A stretch of DNA of 64,000 nucleotides from Methylobacter tundripaludum (GTDB lineage: Bacteria; Pseudomonadota; Gammaproteobacteria; Methylococcales; Methylomonadaceae), in contig NZ_PTIY01000007.1 in NCBI RefSeq assembly GCF_002934365.1, positions 146,725 through 210,724 of the forward strand, written 5' to 3'. The notes beneath the pieces are model-generated. The model did not search any database and was not told the origin of the DNA. It was given only the letters and a program-made list of their open reading frames with translations. The position numbers and the translations under genes were made by a program. Below are positions 42,372 through 53,574 of the stretch, in pieces. Each line of letters opens with the position of its first letter. Positions within the stretch are counted from its first letter, which is position 1.

Positions 42372-43208
42372 CTACTTATGCGAAAAATCAATCGAGTTTG
42401 AACCGATTGTATTTGTATGAAGAGAATTACTGGACTCAGCAATTGAGTTTGAATTTATTTCTGTATTTGGTAGTGCTGGATTGTAGAAATACAAAACAAC
42501 AAAGACTGCAAGAGCACCTCCAGCCCTAAGCCAACTGCCAAATTTTACTTCAATAAACCCAGGAAAAACTGCAACGGCTCCTGCACCAGCAAGAGCTAGA
42601 ACTGTTCGAAATACCGAATATTGAAAACTGCTTGGTATCGGCTGAATAAAGCTAATCACTAGCATCACAACTACAAAGACAACTCCGAAACTGAAGGAAA
42701 GTATAGTTTGAAGCTTTTTACTCATGAATTCTCTCGCTTGATTATTAAAACCATAAATCGGCAAGTTTGACTTTAAAAATACAGACTTTATTTTGTTGGA
42801 TTCCGATTTTGTCAAATACTTGTAAACCATTCGCTGCATGTTTGCATATGCTGTTCTACCGGGGCTTACGAGATTGGCTGCTTGGCTATTAGCCTTAGAA
42901 AAACCATCTTGTAATAGTTTAAAGTGCGCTGGCATGGAGTTTAATATTTCAGCACAATCCTCTGCAAAACCCTGTGCCCAAAATGAACTATTATGTGCTC
43001 CTAATAAGTCACTATTGCCAACAAATTCTTCGGCGTAATTAAAGTATTCATTTCCGGTTTTTTGGCAGGCCAATAATTCAGATAATCCATTATTCGTTGA
43101 ACGCCTGTCATGCTCAATGTATTGAGCGATAGAAGTCATATATATTGACTTTAGTTCAGATAGTTTGTTTTTTGCATTAACTACATCTTGTTCTTTGGTT
43201 GGGTTCAT
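42372..43208 (-). CDS. Unrecognised membrane protein, second gene of a small operon
   Basis: I do not recognise this 278-residue protein. The first 165 residues are soluble and helical (NAKNKLSELKSIYMTSIAQY, then NMQRMVYKYLTKSE), and three membrane helices follow: about 168-188, 199-215 and 228-246. The C-terminus is short and Asn/Ser-rich. The sequence is less GC-rich than its surroundings, which suggests acquired DNA. It starts 3 bp after the end of the two-domain gene upstream, so the two form an operon. Layouts with a small soluble domain protein and a membrane partner are common in defence or toxin systems, but nothing here proves that. Confidence 0.72.
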   Translation of the reverse strand: MNPTKEQDVVNAKNKLSELKSIYMTSIAQYIEHDRRSTNNGLSELLACQKTGNEYFNYAEEFVGNSDLLGAHNSSFWAQGFAEDCAEILNSMPAHFKLLQDGFSKANSQAANLVSPGRTAYANMQRMVYKYLTKSESNKIKSVFLKSNLPIYGFNNQAREFMSKKLQTILSFSFGVVFVVVMLVISFIQPIPSSFQYSVFRTVLALAGAGAVAVFPGFIEVKFGSWLRAGGALAVFVVLYFYNPALPNTEINSNSIAESSNSLHTNTIGSNSIDFSHK

Positions 43209-43211
43209 TCG

Positions 43212-43464
43212 TTAACTCTTTGCATTTGCGACCTGTATTGCTAACTCAAGGAGAGCCCGAACGTCCGAGTTATCAATCCCTTCCAAACAAATAAAAGTCG
43301 TATTAGGGCATACACTAGCAATAATTGCCTCAACATCATTGATGGATGTGGGGTGTGTACGAACCAGTTCATATGCAATTGTTTTAAGTTGGAATGTTGT
43401 TGGATTCCAAGATGCAATCGAGCATATACTTTCAAGCTTAAATTTAAGGTGCTCATAATCCCCC
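43212..43464 (-). pseudogene. Second domain of a split tandem-repeat protein
   Basis: This frame encodes LKFKLESICSIASWNPTTFQ and ends EGIDNSDVRALLELAIQVAN-AKS. It has no start codon and directly follows the preceding gene in the +1 frame. It is a paralogue of the domain just before it: both end GIDNSD...LL-LA-QVAN, with matching CP and helical parts. The most economical reading is one protein of about 170 residues with two copies of the domain, split by an extra G in a run of six G. Confidence 0.7.
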
Positions 43465-43725
43465 CTTTCTATTAGCTACCTGGAGTGCTAGAGCAAGAAG
43501 AGTATTCAGGTCTGAGTTGTCAATTCCTAAGCATCTGTATTGACCGGCACTTGGGCAATACCGATGAACCACATCTGACCAGTCCTTTGCCGATGGTGTT
43601 TTTCCAGATTGAATGATTTTTTTGATAGCATCGGAAATCAGAGCTATTTGAGCCTCTGTTGGTTCATGCGGTGCTGTACCAAATTTGATCTTGAGCTTGT
43701 GAGAAAGCGATTCTAGGTCCGTCAT
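43453..43725 (-). CDS. Unrecognised small protein, first domain of a tandem pair
   Basis: A 90-residue helical protein of unknown family beginning MTDLESLSHKLKIKFGTAPH. It ends with GIDNSDLNTLLALALQVANR and KGGL. The stop lies right after a G6 run (43460-43465 on the plus strand as C). Removing one G joins it to the next frame, whose domain is clearly homologous. So this is either the first half of a gene broken by an indel, a sequencing error, or a site of transcriptional slippage or programmed frameshift. The membrane gene at 42372 follows in the same operon. Confidence 0.7.
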   Translation of the reverse strand: MTDLESLSHKLKIKFGTAPHEPTEAQIALISDAIKKIIQSGKTPSAKDWSDVVHRYCPSAGQYRCLGIDNSDLNTLLALALQVANRKGGL

Positions 43726-45556
<1,831 letters not shown>

Positions 45557-45560
45557 GTTT

Positions 45561-45664
45561 AGGCTAAAGACGAAAGGCGAAGGGCTAAAGGTTAGGATTG
45601 ATCTAATTTGAAGCACGGTTTTTTCGCCTTTCGTCCTTCGCCCTTCGCCCTTAACCTTTCGCCT
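45561..45664. repeat. GAAGGGC palindrome between guaB and guaA
   Basis: Left part AGGCTAAAGACGAAAGGCGA and right part CCCTTAACCTTTCGCCT are imperfect inverted repeats around an AT-rich centre. This short family has no other copy in the window. It may weaken transcription of guaA or act as a processing site. Confidence 0.75.
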
Positions 45665-45683
45665 GATCTAAAAGAGTTCTATC

Positions 45684-47270
45684 GTGAAACAACAATCCCC
45701 AAACATCCATACCCACAAAATCCTGATTCTGGATTTCGGCTCGCAATATACCCAATTGATCGCGCGCCGTATTCGTGAAATCGGCGTTTATTGCGAAATT
45801 TATTCCTGCGAATGCGACGCCGAACAAATTGAAAAATTCGTGCCCAACGGCATTATCTTGTCCGGCGGCCCGGAAACGGTAACCAGCGGCGATACGCCGA
45901 GAGCGCCGCAGATCGTTTTTGAATTGGGCGTTCCGGTGCTGGGCATCTGCTACGGCCTGCAAACCATGACCGAGCAACTGGGCGGCAAGGTTGAAAGTTC
46001 CGATCACCGCGAGTTCGGATACGCGCAAATCAGGGCTCGGGGCCATTCGAAATTACTGACCGGCATCGAAGATCATTTATCGCCGGAAGGCTATGGCCTG
46101 TTGGATGTCTGGATGAGTCACGGAGACCGCGTGGTTGATTTGCCGCCCGGATTTACATTGATTGCCAGTTCGGACGGCGCGCCGATTGCGGGTATCGCCA
46201 ACGAAGGCAAAGGCTTTTACGGCTTGCAGTTTCATCCCGAAGTGACTCATACCAAGCAAGGCGGTCGGATATTGTCACGTTTTGTGCTGGAAATTTGCGG
46301 CTGCGAAGCCTTGTGGACATCCAGCAATATCATCGAAGACAGCATCGAGGTCGTGCGTAAAACGGTCGGCACCGATCATGTGGTTTTGGGCTTGTCCGGC
46401 GGCGTCGATTCGTCGGTTGTCGCCGCGTTGCTGCACAAGGCTATTAAAGACCAGTTGACCTGCGTTTTTGTCGATACCGGCTTGCTGCGCCTGCACGAAG
46501 GCGACCAAGTGATGGCGACTTTTGCCGAGCACATGGGCGTTAAAGTGATCCGGGTGGACGCCGAGCAGCGCTATCTGGACGCCCTGAGCGGCATCACCGA
46601 TCCGGAACAAAAACGCAAAATCATCGGCGGTCTGTTTATTGAAATATTCGATGAGGAAGCCGCGAAAATTACCGACGCAAAATGGCTGGCGCAAGGTACG
46701 ATTTATCCCGACGTGATCGAATCGGCCGGTTCCAAAAGCGGCAAGGCGCATTTGATCAAGTCGCATCACAATGTCGGCGGTTTGCCGGAAAACATGGTGT
46801 TAAAACTGGTTGAGCCGTTGCGTGAGCTGTTCAAGGACGAAGTCAGGAAGCTCGGCGTGGAGCTGGGCTTGCCGGCGGATATGGTTTATCGCCACCCGTT
46901 TCCCGGTCCCGGTTTGGGCGTCAGGATTTTGGGCGAAGTGAAAAAGGAATATGCCGATTTGCTGCGTCAGGCCGATGCGATTTTTATTGAAGAACTGTAT
47001 CGCCATGATCTGTACGACAAGGTCAGCCAGGCGTTTGCGGTATTTTTGCCGGTCAAGTCGGTCGGCGTGATGGGCGATGGCCGCCGCTATGATTATGTGA
47101 TCGCAATACGCGCGGTCGAAACCATCGATTTCATGACCGCGCGCTGGGCGCATTTGCCGTATGAGTTTCTGGACTTGATTTCCCGCCGCATTATCAATGA
47201 AGTGCCGGGCATTTCCCGCGTCGCTTACGACATCAGCGGCAAGCCTCCCGCAACGATTGAATGGGAATAA
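45684..47270 (+). CDS. guaA: GMP synthase (glutamine-hydrolysing)
   Basis: Makes GMP from XMP using glutamine. The 528-residue protein has an N-terminal class I amidotransferase with Cys89 in GICYGLQ and the FHPEVTH triad end. The ATP pyrophosphatase P-loop is SGGVDSS near residues 238-244, and a C-terminal dimerisation domain ends PPATIEWE. It starts at GTG. Its last 10 bp overlap tadA. Confidence 0.98.
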   Translation: MKQQSPNIHTHKILILDFGSQYTQLIARRIREIGVYCEIYSCECDAEQIEKFVPNGIILSGGPETVTSGDTPRAPQIVFELGVPVLGICYGLQTMTEQLGGKVESSDHREFGYAQIRARGHSKLLTGIEDHLSPEGYGLLDVWMSHGDRVVDLPPGFTLIASSDGAPIAGIANEGKGFYGLQFHPEVTHTKQGGRILSRFVLEICGCEALWTSSNIIEDSIEVVRKTVGTDHVVLGLSGGVDSSVVAALLHKAIKDQLTCVFVDTGLLRLHEGDQVMATFAEHMGVKVIRVDAEQRYLDALSGITDPEQKRKIIGGLFIEIFDEEAAKITDAKWLAQGTIYPDVIESAGSKSGKAHLIKSHHNVGGLPENMVLKLVEPLRELFKDEVRKLGVELGLPADMVYRHPFPGPGLGVRILGEVKKEYADLLRQADAIFIEELYRHDLYDKVSQAFAVFLPVKSVGVMGDGRRYDYVIAIRAVETIDFMTARWAHLPYEFLDLISRRIINEVPGISRVAYDISGKPPATIEWE

Positions 47271-47722
47271 ACCTTGCAACGGACGAAGCATGGATGCGCC
47301 ATGCGATCAGGCTGGCAGAGCGGGCCGAGCGGCAGGGCGAAGTTCCGGTCGGCGCTATCGTGGTCAGGGACAATCAATGTATCGCGGAAGGCTGGAATGT
47401 CCCGATAGGCAGTCATGATCCGACCGCTCACGCCGAAGTGGTTGCGATGCGAAGCGCCGGCGTAGCCTTGGGAAATTACCGGCTGACCGATGCGACCCTG
47501 TATGTGACCCTGGAGCCTTGCGTGATGTGCATAGGCGCGATGAGTCATGCGCGGATTAAGCGGCTGGTGTTCGGCGCGTATGATCCCAAACGGGGCGCGG
47601 TGTGCAATGCACTGAGCCTGACCGATGCGAGCTTTTTAAATCACCGGATCAGCTGGGACGGCGGCGTATTGGAAACGGAATGCTCGGAAATGCTGCGGGA
47701 TTTTTTTAAAGCCAGACGCTGA
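47261..47722 (+). CDS. tadA: tRNA-specific adenosine deaminase
   Basis: Deaminates A34 of tRNA-Arg(ACG) to inosine. The 153-residue protein has the zinc site His57 and Glu59 (HAEV) with Cys87 and Cys90 (EPCVMC). It starts inside the guaA end (ATG GGA ATA), overlapping by 10 bp, so it is in the guaBA transcript. The ending [14 protein letters not shown] is typical of bacterial TadA. Confidence 0.95.
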   Translation: MGINLATDEAWMRHAIRLAERAERQGEVPVGAIVVRDNQCIAEGWNVPIGSHDPTAHAEVVAMRSAGVALGNYRLTDATLYVTLEPCVMCIGAMSHARIKRLVFGAYDPKRGAVCNALSLTDASFLNHRISWDGGVLETECSEMLRDFFKARR

Positions 47723-47736
47723 TGAATAAAAAACTA

Positions 47737-47836
47737 TCACCACGAACGACTGCATGGATGCAGGAGCTAGAGCAACGCAGGAGCAGTTGCCGAGACACGA
47801 AGAAAAAGCTAAAAACTTCGTGTCCTTCGTGGTGAA
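47737..47836. repeat. CACGAAG-family element downstream of tadA
   Basis: Ends TCACCACGAACGACTGCATG and CTTCGTGTCCTTCGTGGTGA, with the inner GAGCAACGCAGGAGCAGTTG piece also seen at 36.5 and 37.3 kb. It lies between tadA and the convergent mltF. Confidence 0.87.
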
Positions 47837-47846
47837 TAAAAGACTT

Positions 47847-49385
47847 TTAAAGCGCCGCCGGATCAATGGTTACCGCTTCATTTTCAGAATCTTCGCTGTC
47901 CTTGTCCATCGCATTTTTCTTGATCTGGTTTTCCTCGGTCAGCCAGACCAGTAAATCGTAATAGCTGCGAATGTTTTCGACAAACTTAACCGGCTCATAG
48001 CCTCTGGCATAGCCGTGTTTGGTTTGTTGGTGCCACTTTTCTTCGGTGAGCAGGGGCAGTCTCTGTTTGACATCCATCCATTTGTCGGGATTTCCGCCCT
48101 GTTTTTTTGTTAATGTCCTGGCGTCTTCAAGATGGCCCAAGCCGACATTGTATGAGGCTAACGCAAACCAGGTTCGGTCGGGTTCCGGGATTTGCTCGGG
48201 GATGATCTTGATTCGTTGTTGAAAATACCGTGCAGCCCCGTCAATGCTTTGAGCCGGATCGGTACGATTGTTGATGCCGAGGTCCGCCGCGGTATCGTTA
48301 GTCAACATCATGATGCCCTCGACGCCGGTCGGGGACGCGGCTTTGTCCAACCAGTGGGATTCCTGGTAGCCGATTGCGGCCAGTAAGCGCCAATCTATAT
48401 GGTATTGCGCTGCCGCCGAATTGAAATATTTCTGATACAGCGGAAGCCTGCTTTTTTGATGCTGGCGGAATTTGCAGTTGCCGATATAGCTTAAGCTGCT
48501 GGTATGCCCGTAATGTTTTTCGAGTAGTTGATCGAGCGTCTTATCCTTTTTTATGCGACCGAAGAAACGTACAACTTCATCGTACAAACTGTTGTCGTCC
48601 GATGGGCTTAACGCCCAAGCCAGTTGGCGGGGTTCGGAAATGTCGAAAGCAATGTTAAGTTTGGGATAAAAACGGCTGATCAAAATGGTCTGGTTTGAAT
48701 CGGCTACGGTGTAATCGATAAGTCCTTCGTTGACCAGATACAGCAAGCCTTCGGTATCCAGTTCGTCGTTGACATTCCAGGCCAGCTCGGGCGTGTCCTG
48801 CTTTAGATAGGTCAGGCTGTCGATGTGGCTGGTGCTTTTGGCAACCTCGATAATGCCGTGGGTCAGGCTGCTGACATCGTTTGGGCGGCGAGCGCCTGAC
48901 CGGTAAATCAGCTGTTCGGTCACTTCATAATAGGCCGGGGCGAAGCGCATTTTTTTGCTGCGCTGCTCGGTGATGGTCAGGCTGGCGGCGGCAATATCGG
49001 CCTTGCCTTTGGCAATGCGATTCAGGATGCCGTCGAAGGTGCCGGGAGTTTCAAACTTTACTTTAACGCCTAACTGCTCGGCAAAAAGCATGACCAGATC
49101 GTATTCGAGCCCGGTAAAGCCTTCCGGGCTTTCATAATAGGTTGTCGGATCGTTTCTGGTTAATACGTGCAACGTTCCCGCCCGTTTGATTTGCTCCAGT
49201 TTGTTGTGCGACAGAAATCCGCTGTCGCAAGCCGTCAGCGAAGCGGTAAAAACAAAGCCGATAATCAGGCCGGGCAGACGAGTCAATATTGCCGGTCGCT
49301 TCGGTTCCGTACCGATTGCGACACCTCCGCCGTCCCTGGCAGTCGCAGTTGTTTGTATGCATTGATTAATGCATTGGTTGAGCAA
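47847..49385 (-). CDS. mltF: Membrane-bound lytic murein transglycosylase F
   Basis: Peptidoglycan-cleaving lipoprotein with a periplasmic substrate-binding-like domain ([14 protein letters not shown], then [18 protein letters not shown]) and a C-terminal transglycosylase domain (catalytic Glu in [11 protein letters not shown], then [11 protein letters not shown]). The lipobox is SLTAC. Start uncertain: the frame opens at 49385, but the first 33 codons overlap the pgi end and encode a repeat-derived stretch ([14 protein letters not shown]). A TTG at 49286 would start just before the signal peptide ([13 protein letters not shown]) and is more natural; it overlaps the pgi stop by 4 bp. So the 512-residue form is the upper bound. 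Confidence 0.9.
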   Translation of the reverse strand: MLNQCINQCIQTTATARDGGGVAIGTEPKRPAILTRLPGLIIGFVFTASLTACDSGFLSHNKLEQIKRAGTLHVLTRNDPTTYYESPEGFTGLEYDLVMLFAEQLGVKVKFETPGTFDGILNRIAKGKADIAAASLTITEQRSKKMRFAPAYYEVTEQLIYRSGARRPNDVSSLTHGIIEVAKSTSHIDSLTYLKQDTPELAWNVNDELDTEGLLYLVNEGLIDYTVADSNQTILISRFYPKLNIAFDISEPRQLAWALSPSDDNSLYDEVVRFFGRIKKDKTLDQLLEKHYGHTSSLSYIGNCKFRQHQKSRLPLYQKYFNSAAAQYHIDWRLLAAIGYQESHWLDKAASPTGVEGIMMLTNDTAADLGINNRTDPAQSIDGAARYFQQRIKIIPEQIPEPDRTWFALASYNVGLGHLEDARTLTKKQGGNPDKWMDVKQRLPLLTEEKWHQQTKHGYARGYEPVKFVENIRSYYDLLVWLTEENQIKKNAMDKDSEDSENEAVTIDPAAL

Positions 49386-50971
49386 TCGTGGCTGTTGATG
49401 ACTTTGTCGTTTTGCAGCTCCGGCAGGATGACTTTGGCCAAGGTTTTGCCTAATTCCACGCCCATCTGGTCAAATGAATTGATGTTCCAGATGACGCCCT
49501 GAACATAAATTTTATGTTCGTAAAATGCAATCAGCGAGCCTAAGGTCTTGGGCGTCAATTTGCTGAATAAAAACGAATTGGACGGTTTATTGCCGTCGAA
49601 TACTTTGGATGCGACCAATACGGCGTCGGCTTTTTCGTCATCCGATAATTCCTGTTTAACTTCTTCGGCAGTCTTGCCTTTCATCAAGGCTTCCGGCTGG
49701 GCGAGAAAGTTTGAAATCAAAATGTCATGATGATCGGGCAGTTTGTATTGACTGTTCGCGGCGGCCAGAAAATCGCAGGGTATCAGTTTGGTACCCTGAT
49801 GGATAAGCTGGAAAAAGGCATGTTGGCCGTTGGTTCCGGGTTGTCCCCAAATAATCTGGCCGGTGCTGTAATCTACTTTTTCACCGTTAAGGTCTATGCT
49901 TTTGCCGTTGCTCTCCATGTCTCCTTGCTGAAAATAATCGGCGAAATAAAGCATGGACTGGTCGTAAGGCAGCAGGGCGTGGGATTCCGCGTTATAGAAG
50001 TTGTTATACCAAATGCCGAGCAAGCCCATGATGACCGGGATGTTCTTTTCAAAAGGCGTGGTGCGAAAATGTTCGTCAACTTCGTAAGCGCCTAGCAAAA
50101 GTTCCTCGAAATTATCCATGCCGACATACAAGGCAATAGACAGGCCGATGGCTGACCAGAGAGAATAACGCCCGCCGACCCAATGCCTGAATTCGAACAT
50201 GTTGGCGGTATCGATGCCGAATGCGGCGACATTCTTGGTGCTTGTAGAGATGGCGACAAAATGCTTGGCGACGGCCTGCGGATCTTTTGCGCTTTCAAGG
50301 AACCAGCTTTTTGCCGATTTTGCATTGGTCATGGTTTCTTGCGTGGTAAATGTCTTGGACGCAATCAGAAACAGCGTCGTTTCAGGCGATAAGTGCTTTA
50401 GATTTTCAACAAGATCGGCCTGGTCGATATTGGACACAAAATGAACTTTTAATGCTTCGGAAGCATAAGGGGTAAGCGCTCTCGAAACCATCTTCGGTCC
50501 CAGGTCGGAGCCGCCGATGCCGATGTTAACGATGTCGGTAATCGACTTGCCGGTATAGCCTTTCCATTCGCCTGAACGGACGCGGTCGCTGAAAGTCCGC
50601 ATTTGGGCGAGAACGCTGTTGATTTGCGGCATCACATCCTGTCCGTCAACATAAACAGGTTGGTTGCTTCGGTTGCGCAAGGCGGTATGCAGCACGGATC
50701 TGTGTTCGGTCTTATTTATTTCAGCTCCTGAAAACATGGCCTTGATTTTTTCGTCCAGCCCGGCATGCTTGGCAAGGTCAATTAGCAAGGGTAGGGTTTG
50801 ATCGGTTATTCTGTTTTTGGAGTAGTCGAAAAGGATGTCGTTAAAACGGAGGGAGAACTTGTTGTGTCGGTTGTTATCAGCATTAAAGCTGTCGCGGAGC
50901 AGGATATTTTTGGTTTCGTTGTGATGTTCTATTAAAGCTGTCCAGGCTGTAGAAGTGGTCAAGGATGACAT
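49283..50971 (-). CDS. pgi: Glucose-6-phosphate isomerase
   Basis: Interconverts glucose and fructose 6-phosphate. The 562-residue protein has [37 protein letters not shown] (family signature 1) and the second signature near [18 protein letters not shown]. The frame runs past the normal end (LINAYKQ) through a repeat that adds [20 protein letters not shown]; this tail is shared with a region of recC and is not a Pgi feature. The mltF gene overlaps it. Confidence 0.96.
   Translation of the reverse strand: MSSLTTSTAWTALIEHHNETKNILLRDSFNADNNRHNKFSLRFNDILFDYSKNRITDQTLPLLIDLAKHAGLDEKIKAMFSGAEINKTEHRSVLHTALRNRSNQPVYVDGQDVMPQINSVLAQMRTFSDRVRSGEWKGYTGKSITDIVNIGIGGSDLGPKMVSRALTPYASEALKVHFVSNIDQADLVENLKHLSPETTLFLIASKTFTTQETMTNAKSAKSWFLESAKDPQAVAKHFVAISTSTKNVAAFGIDTANMFEFRHWVGGRYSLWSAIGLSIALYVGMDNFEELLLGAYEVDEHFRTTPFEKNIPVIMGLLGIWYNNFYNAESHALLPYDQSMLYFADYFQQGDMESNGKSIDLNGEKVDYSTGQIIWGQPGTNGQHAFFQLIHQGTKLIPCDFLAAANSQYKLPDHHDILISNFLAQPEALMKGKTAEEVKQELSDDEKADAVLVASKVFDGNKPSNSFLFSKLTPKTLGSLIAFYEHKIYVQGVIWNINSFDQMGVELGKTLAKVILPELQNDKVINSHDCSTNALINAYKQLRLPGTAEVSQSVRNRSDRQY
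49293..49346 (-). repeat. Repeat at the pgi end / mltF start
   Basis: On the minus strand the order GCGACTGCCAGGGACGG, GGTGTCGCAATCGGTA, GGAACCGA, GCGACCG matches 11594-11698 in recC. It encodes the last residues of Pgi and lies in the region where mltF begins. It is the shorter of the two copies. Confidence 0.8.
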
Positions 50972-51237
50972 GCGGTAAAACTCCGTTTGAATAAAGTTGG
51001 CTTAAGTCTACGAAAAGCAGGGAAGGATAGCAATCAATAGTACAGCCGCGCATTTACCTAAATGGTATTTGTAGGGCCGGCTTTCCATCAATTCCTTTAT
51101 TTGGCTAAATTGATGTGCTAGAGTGACCCATTGCTATTAGTCAGAATACAGCGGAAAAAGCTTGTTTTTGATGAGGTCAAAATTAATAGCATTTACATTT
51201 TTTCATAATAATAATTTTATCAAAACTGGAAGACATT

Positions 51238-51828
51238 ATGAACAGTACACACATTTTAAGAAAAGGTTTCCTGGTACTTCTGGGATTGTTGTTTTCTGCA
51301 TCGTTATGGGCGCATGGTGGAGCTGCCGGTACCGATACTGACCAATGTAAATTTGAATTGGAGCCGGGGCATTGGTTGCATTACACCGCTTACCAACCCA
51401 ACGCGTTCCCCGCTGAAGATTTTTGCGCCAATATTCCGCGTACTGACGAAATGACTTTGCTGGTATTCGATTATCAGGACATGAAATACAGGGATATGTC
51501 GGTTGAGTTTGAAGTGACAAAAGAACCTGAAGGAACTCGCGTATTCTTCCTGCCGGCCCAGAAGCATAAAAAAGGTACTGTTGAGTTAAAACTCCCGAAT
51601 GGCGTGCCTGAGCCAGGCAAATACCTGATCCATATTACGCTGGTTCCTGATTCCGGTCAGAGATTGGATGCGCATATGGGCTTTAAAGCAGGCGGCGGGC
51701 AAGCAGTCAGTAAAAACAACATGATGTTGTACGCATTGTTCGCATTTGCGGGTTTATATGTGCTTTATTTGTCACACGCAGGTTTCAAAAGCAAAGTGGA
51801 TGAAATCATAGCGAAAATTAAAGGCTAA
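51238..51828 (+). CDS. Exported uncharacterised protein with C-terminal membrane anchor
   Basis: I do not recognise this 196-residue family. A signal peptide (1-25, FSASLWA cleaves before HGG) starts a periplasmic domain of about 130 residues with two Cys (37 and 63), probably disulfide-linked. It is beta-rich (RVFFLPAQKHKKGTVELKLP and GKYLIHITLVPD). Residues 161-180 form a membrane helix, and the tail is Lys-rich, so it is anchored in the inner membrane facing out. The mature N-terminus begins HGG, so a His brace-like copper site is conceivable, as in other proteins that start with His after cleavage, but this is speculation. It sits just before a cupredoxin-like gene of similar layout. Confidence 0.75.
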   Translation: MNSTHILRKGFLVLLGLLFSASLWAHGGAAGTDTDQCKFELEPGHWLHYTAYQPNAFPAEDFCANIPRTDEMTLLVFDYQDMKYRDMSVEFEVTKEPEGTRVFFLPAQKHKKGTVELKLPNGVPEPGKYLIHITLVPDSGQRLDAHMGFKAGGGQAVSKNNMMLYALFAFAGLYVLYLSHAGFKSKVDEIIAKIKG

Positions 51829-51936
51829 CAGGCACGGCTTTTTAGGTCGGTTGTCCTGTGACGCCATTGCCTACAGGGACGTAGGCAAGGAACAGGGGCG
51901 GAAGCTTTGAATTTATTAAACAGGGGGAAATGAATA

Positions 51937-52839
51937 ATGGTGAAGTTATTATCGGCTGGGGCGCTGATTTTTCTTTTTTCTGCGCCGGTATTGGCGGTGG
52001 AGTATGAAGATCATAACGGTATGCTGATGGATCACGGTGATGGCCATTTAATGGATATGGGTGGCGGCATGGTGATGGGTCAGAATACCAGCACGTTGCC
52101 GGGTGGCTGCGACCGCATCGCCGAGACCAAGGAAATTACCGTGCATGCCGGTCATAAATACGCTGAGAAATTCCCCGGCAGAATGTTTGCGTTTGATACG
52201 CAGGAATTTAATTTTAAGCCATGCACTAAATTGACCGTCCATTTTGTCAATGAAGATAAAATCCGTCATCAATGGATGATGCATGGCTTGCCCAAATATT
52301 TGTATCCAAAGGGTATGTTTCATTTAGAAGTGTCCGGGCCTGCGAAAATTTCAGGAACATTGATTCTGCCTCCCGGAGACAAAACCTATCTGGTGCATTG
52401 CGACATTGCCCAGCATATGGAAAAAGGCATGAAAGCCCAGTTGAAAGTCGGCAAAGGCGATGGCGATCTGCCCAGTATTCCCGGCGTGACCGCTTACGTT
52501 GTGCCGGACGACTACAAGGGAAGCCTGGAGACAGTGATGGCTGCGGTTTCGGCGGCAGCTGAGGCACCCGCTCCGGTTGTTGCTCCCGCTGTGGCCCCGG
52601 CGTCCACACAACAACCGAAAGAAGACTCGGTTATTTCAGGCGTCACCGTGATCGGTTTAGCGATTGGTTTGTTGCTTGCGCCGTTCCTGGCGAAAAAATT
52701 TAAAGGGATGAGCGTATCGGAAGCGGTCGCAACTGTTTTTGAATGGCTGAGAGCGGGAATTGAGCTGGTGATAAAGCTGTTATCCGGTTTGATTAAACTG
52801 GTCGTTTCCAATAAAAACAAGATATTGCCCGGAAATTAA
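51937..52839 (+). CDS. Membrane-anchored cupredoxin-like copper protein
   Basis: Exported protein of 300 residues. A signal peptide (1-20) is followed by a His/Met-rich segment (24-48: DHNGMLMDHGDGHLMDMGGG) likely to bind copper. The domain at 66-172 has a cupredoxin pattern, with possible type 1 copper ligands His111 or His116 (RHQWMMHG), Cys155, His160 and Met165 (CDIAQHMEKGM). An Ala/Pro linker then leads to a membrane helix (about 232-252) and an amphipathic C-terminus. The function is unknown. The site suggests copper transfer or electron transfer at the outer face of the inner membrane. A terminator follows the gene. Confidence 0.82.
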   Translation: MVKLLSAGALIFLFSAPVLAVEYEDHNGMLMDHGDGHLMDMGGGMVMGQNTSTLPGGCDRIAETKEITVHAGHKYAEKFPGRMFAFDTQEFNFKPCTKLTVHFVNEDKIRHQWMMHGLPKYLYPKGMFHLEVSGPAKISGTLILPPGDKTYLVHCDIAQHMEKGMKAQLKVGKGDGDLPSIPGVTAYVVPDDYKGSLETVMAAVSAAAEAPAPVVAPAVAPASTQQPKEDSVISGVTVIGLAIGLLLAPFLAKKFKGMSVSEAVATVFEWLRAGIELVIKLLSGLIKLVVSNKNKILPGN

Positions 52840-52853
52840 GTTCCGGCAACATG

Positions 52854-52890
52854 AAAACCCCTGCGCTCTTTGACCGCAGGGGTTTTTTTT
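52854..52890 (+). terminator. Intrinsic terminator of the cupredoxin-like gene
   Basis: Stem AAAACCCCTGCG/CGCAGGGGTTTT with loop CTCTTTGAC, then a T-run. It ends immediately before the RBS of the next gene, an unusually tight junction. Confidence 0.92.
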
Positions 52891-52900
52891 GAGAGAAAAA

Positions 52901-53326
52901 GTGCAAGACATAGGGTTTGAAATAGGCGGGCTGTTTATCAGCGCATTTATATCGTCAACGATAGCGCCGGGGGGGTCGGAAGCTGTTTTGGCTTATATGA
53001 TAGCGGCTGGACACTATCCGGCTGAGCTTGTCGTTATCGTTGCCACGATAGGCAATACGCTGGGCGCGATCACAACATGGGGCTTGGGCGTTCTGGCGGC
53101 TAAAAAGTTCCCGGTTGCCACGCTTTTATCGGAAAACAAACAAAAAGCGTTGGCTTTAGTAAGGCAAAAAGGTATTTGGACGCTGTTTTTTACCTGGTTG
53201 CCGGTGGTTGGCGATGCGTTGTGTTTTGCCGGCGGATGGCTAAAGCTGCCATTTTTGCAGGCCTGTTTAATCATATTGCTGGGTAAATTTGGCCGATATG
53301 CGGTGATAGCCTGGATGTTTGTGTGA
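52901..53326 (+). CDS. YqaA/DedA-type (VTT domain) membrane protein
   Basis: Small membrane protein of about 141 residues of the YqaA family, SNARE-associated (VTT) domain. Blocks: SSTIAPGGSEAVLAYMIA, then GNTLGAITTWGLG and WLPVVGDALCFAGGWLKL. Relatives are thought to act in membrane lipid or ion homeostasis. I chose the GTG at 52901 because GAGAG lies 5 bp upstream. A TTG at 52889 would overlap the terminator T-run. Expression depends on read-through or a promoter inside the upstream gene, since the terminator touches its RBS. Confidence 0.85.
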   Translation: MQDIGFEIGGLFISAFISSTIAPGGSEAVLAYMIAAGHYPAELVVIVATIGNTLGAITTWGLGVLAAKKFPVATLLSENKQKALALVRQKGIWTLFFTWLPVVGDALCFAGGWLKLPFLQACLIILLGKFGRYAVIAWMFV

Positions 53327-53395
53327 CGGTCTGACTTACCCGAACCAATTTAAAATATATCTCCACGAAGTTCACGAAGAGAAGCCGTACTACTT

Positions 53396-53522
53396 AGGAA
53401 TGTGCATAAAATAACTTGAGCAGGTTTTATTTTTAAACCATGAAGAGCATGAAGGACATGAAGAATTTAAGCTTCATTCCTTCATGCTCTTCATGGTAAT
53501 TGCTTAAATTAACTTATGCATG
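53396..53522. repeat. MITE-like element, copy 4, right end diverged
   Basis: Left end AGGAATGTGCATAAAATAA and inner inverted pair (AACCATGAAG, CTTCATGG) are clear. The right end (TTAACTTATGCATG) lacks the full terminal repeat, so this copy is degenerate. A CACGAAG-type remnant lies just before it at about 53362. Confidence 0.82.
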
Positions 53523-53574
53523 TTTTCATGGTGAATTATTTACTTACATTTTATTGATTGAATACGAGGTCATT

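Noticed and set aside
42039..42401. Open frame of 120 codons after hicA
   Set aside because: No RBS, odd Trp/Arg/Cys-rich composition and overlaps hairpin repeats.
43241..43456. 71-codon frame starting ATGAGCACC after the first domain
   Set aside because: It has an ATG, but its peptide is not domain-like; the neighbouring frame encodes the clear paralogue of the first domain.
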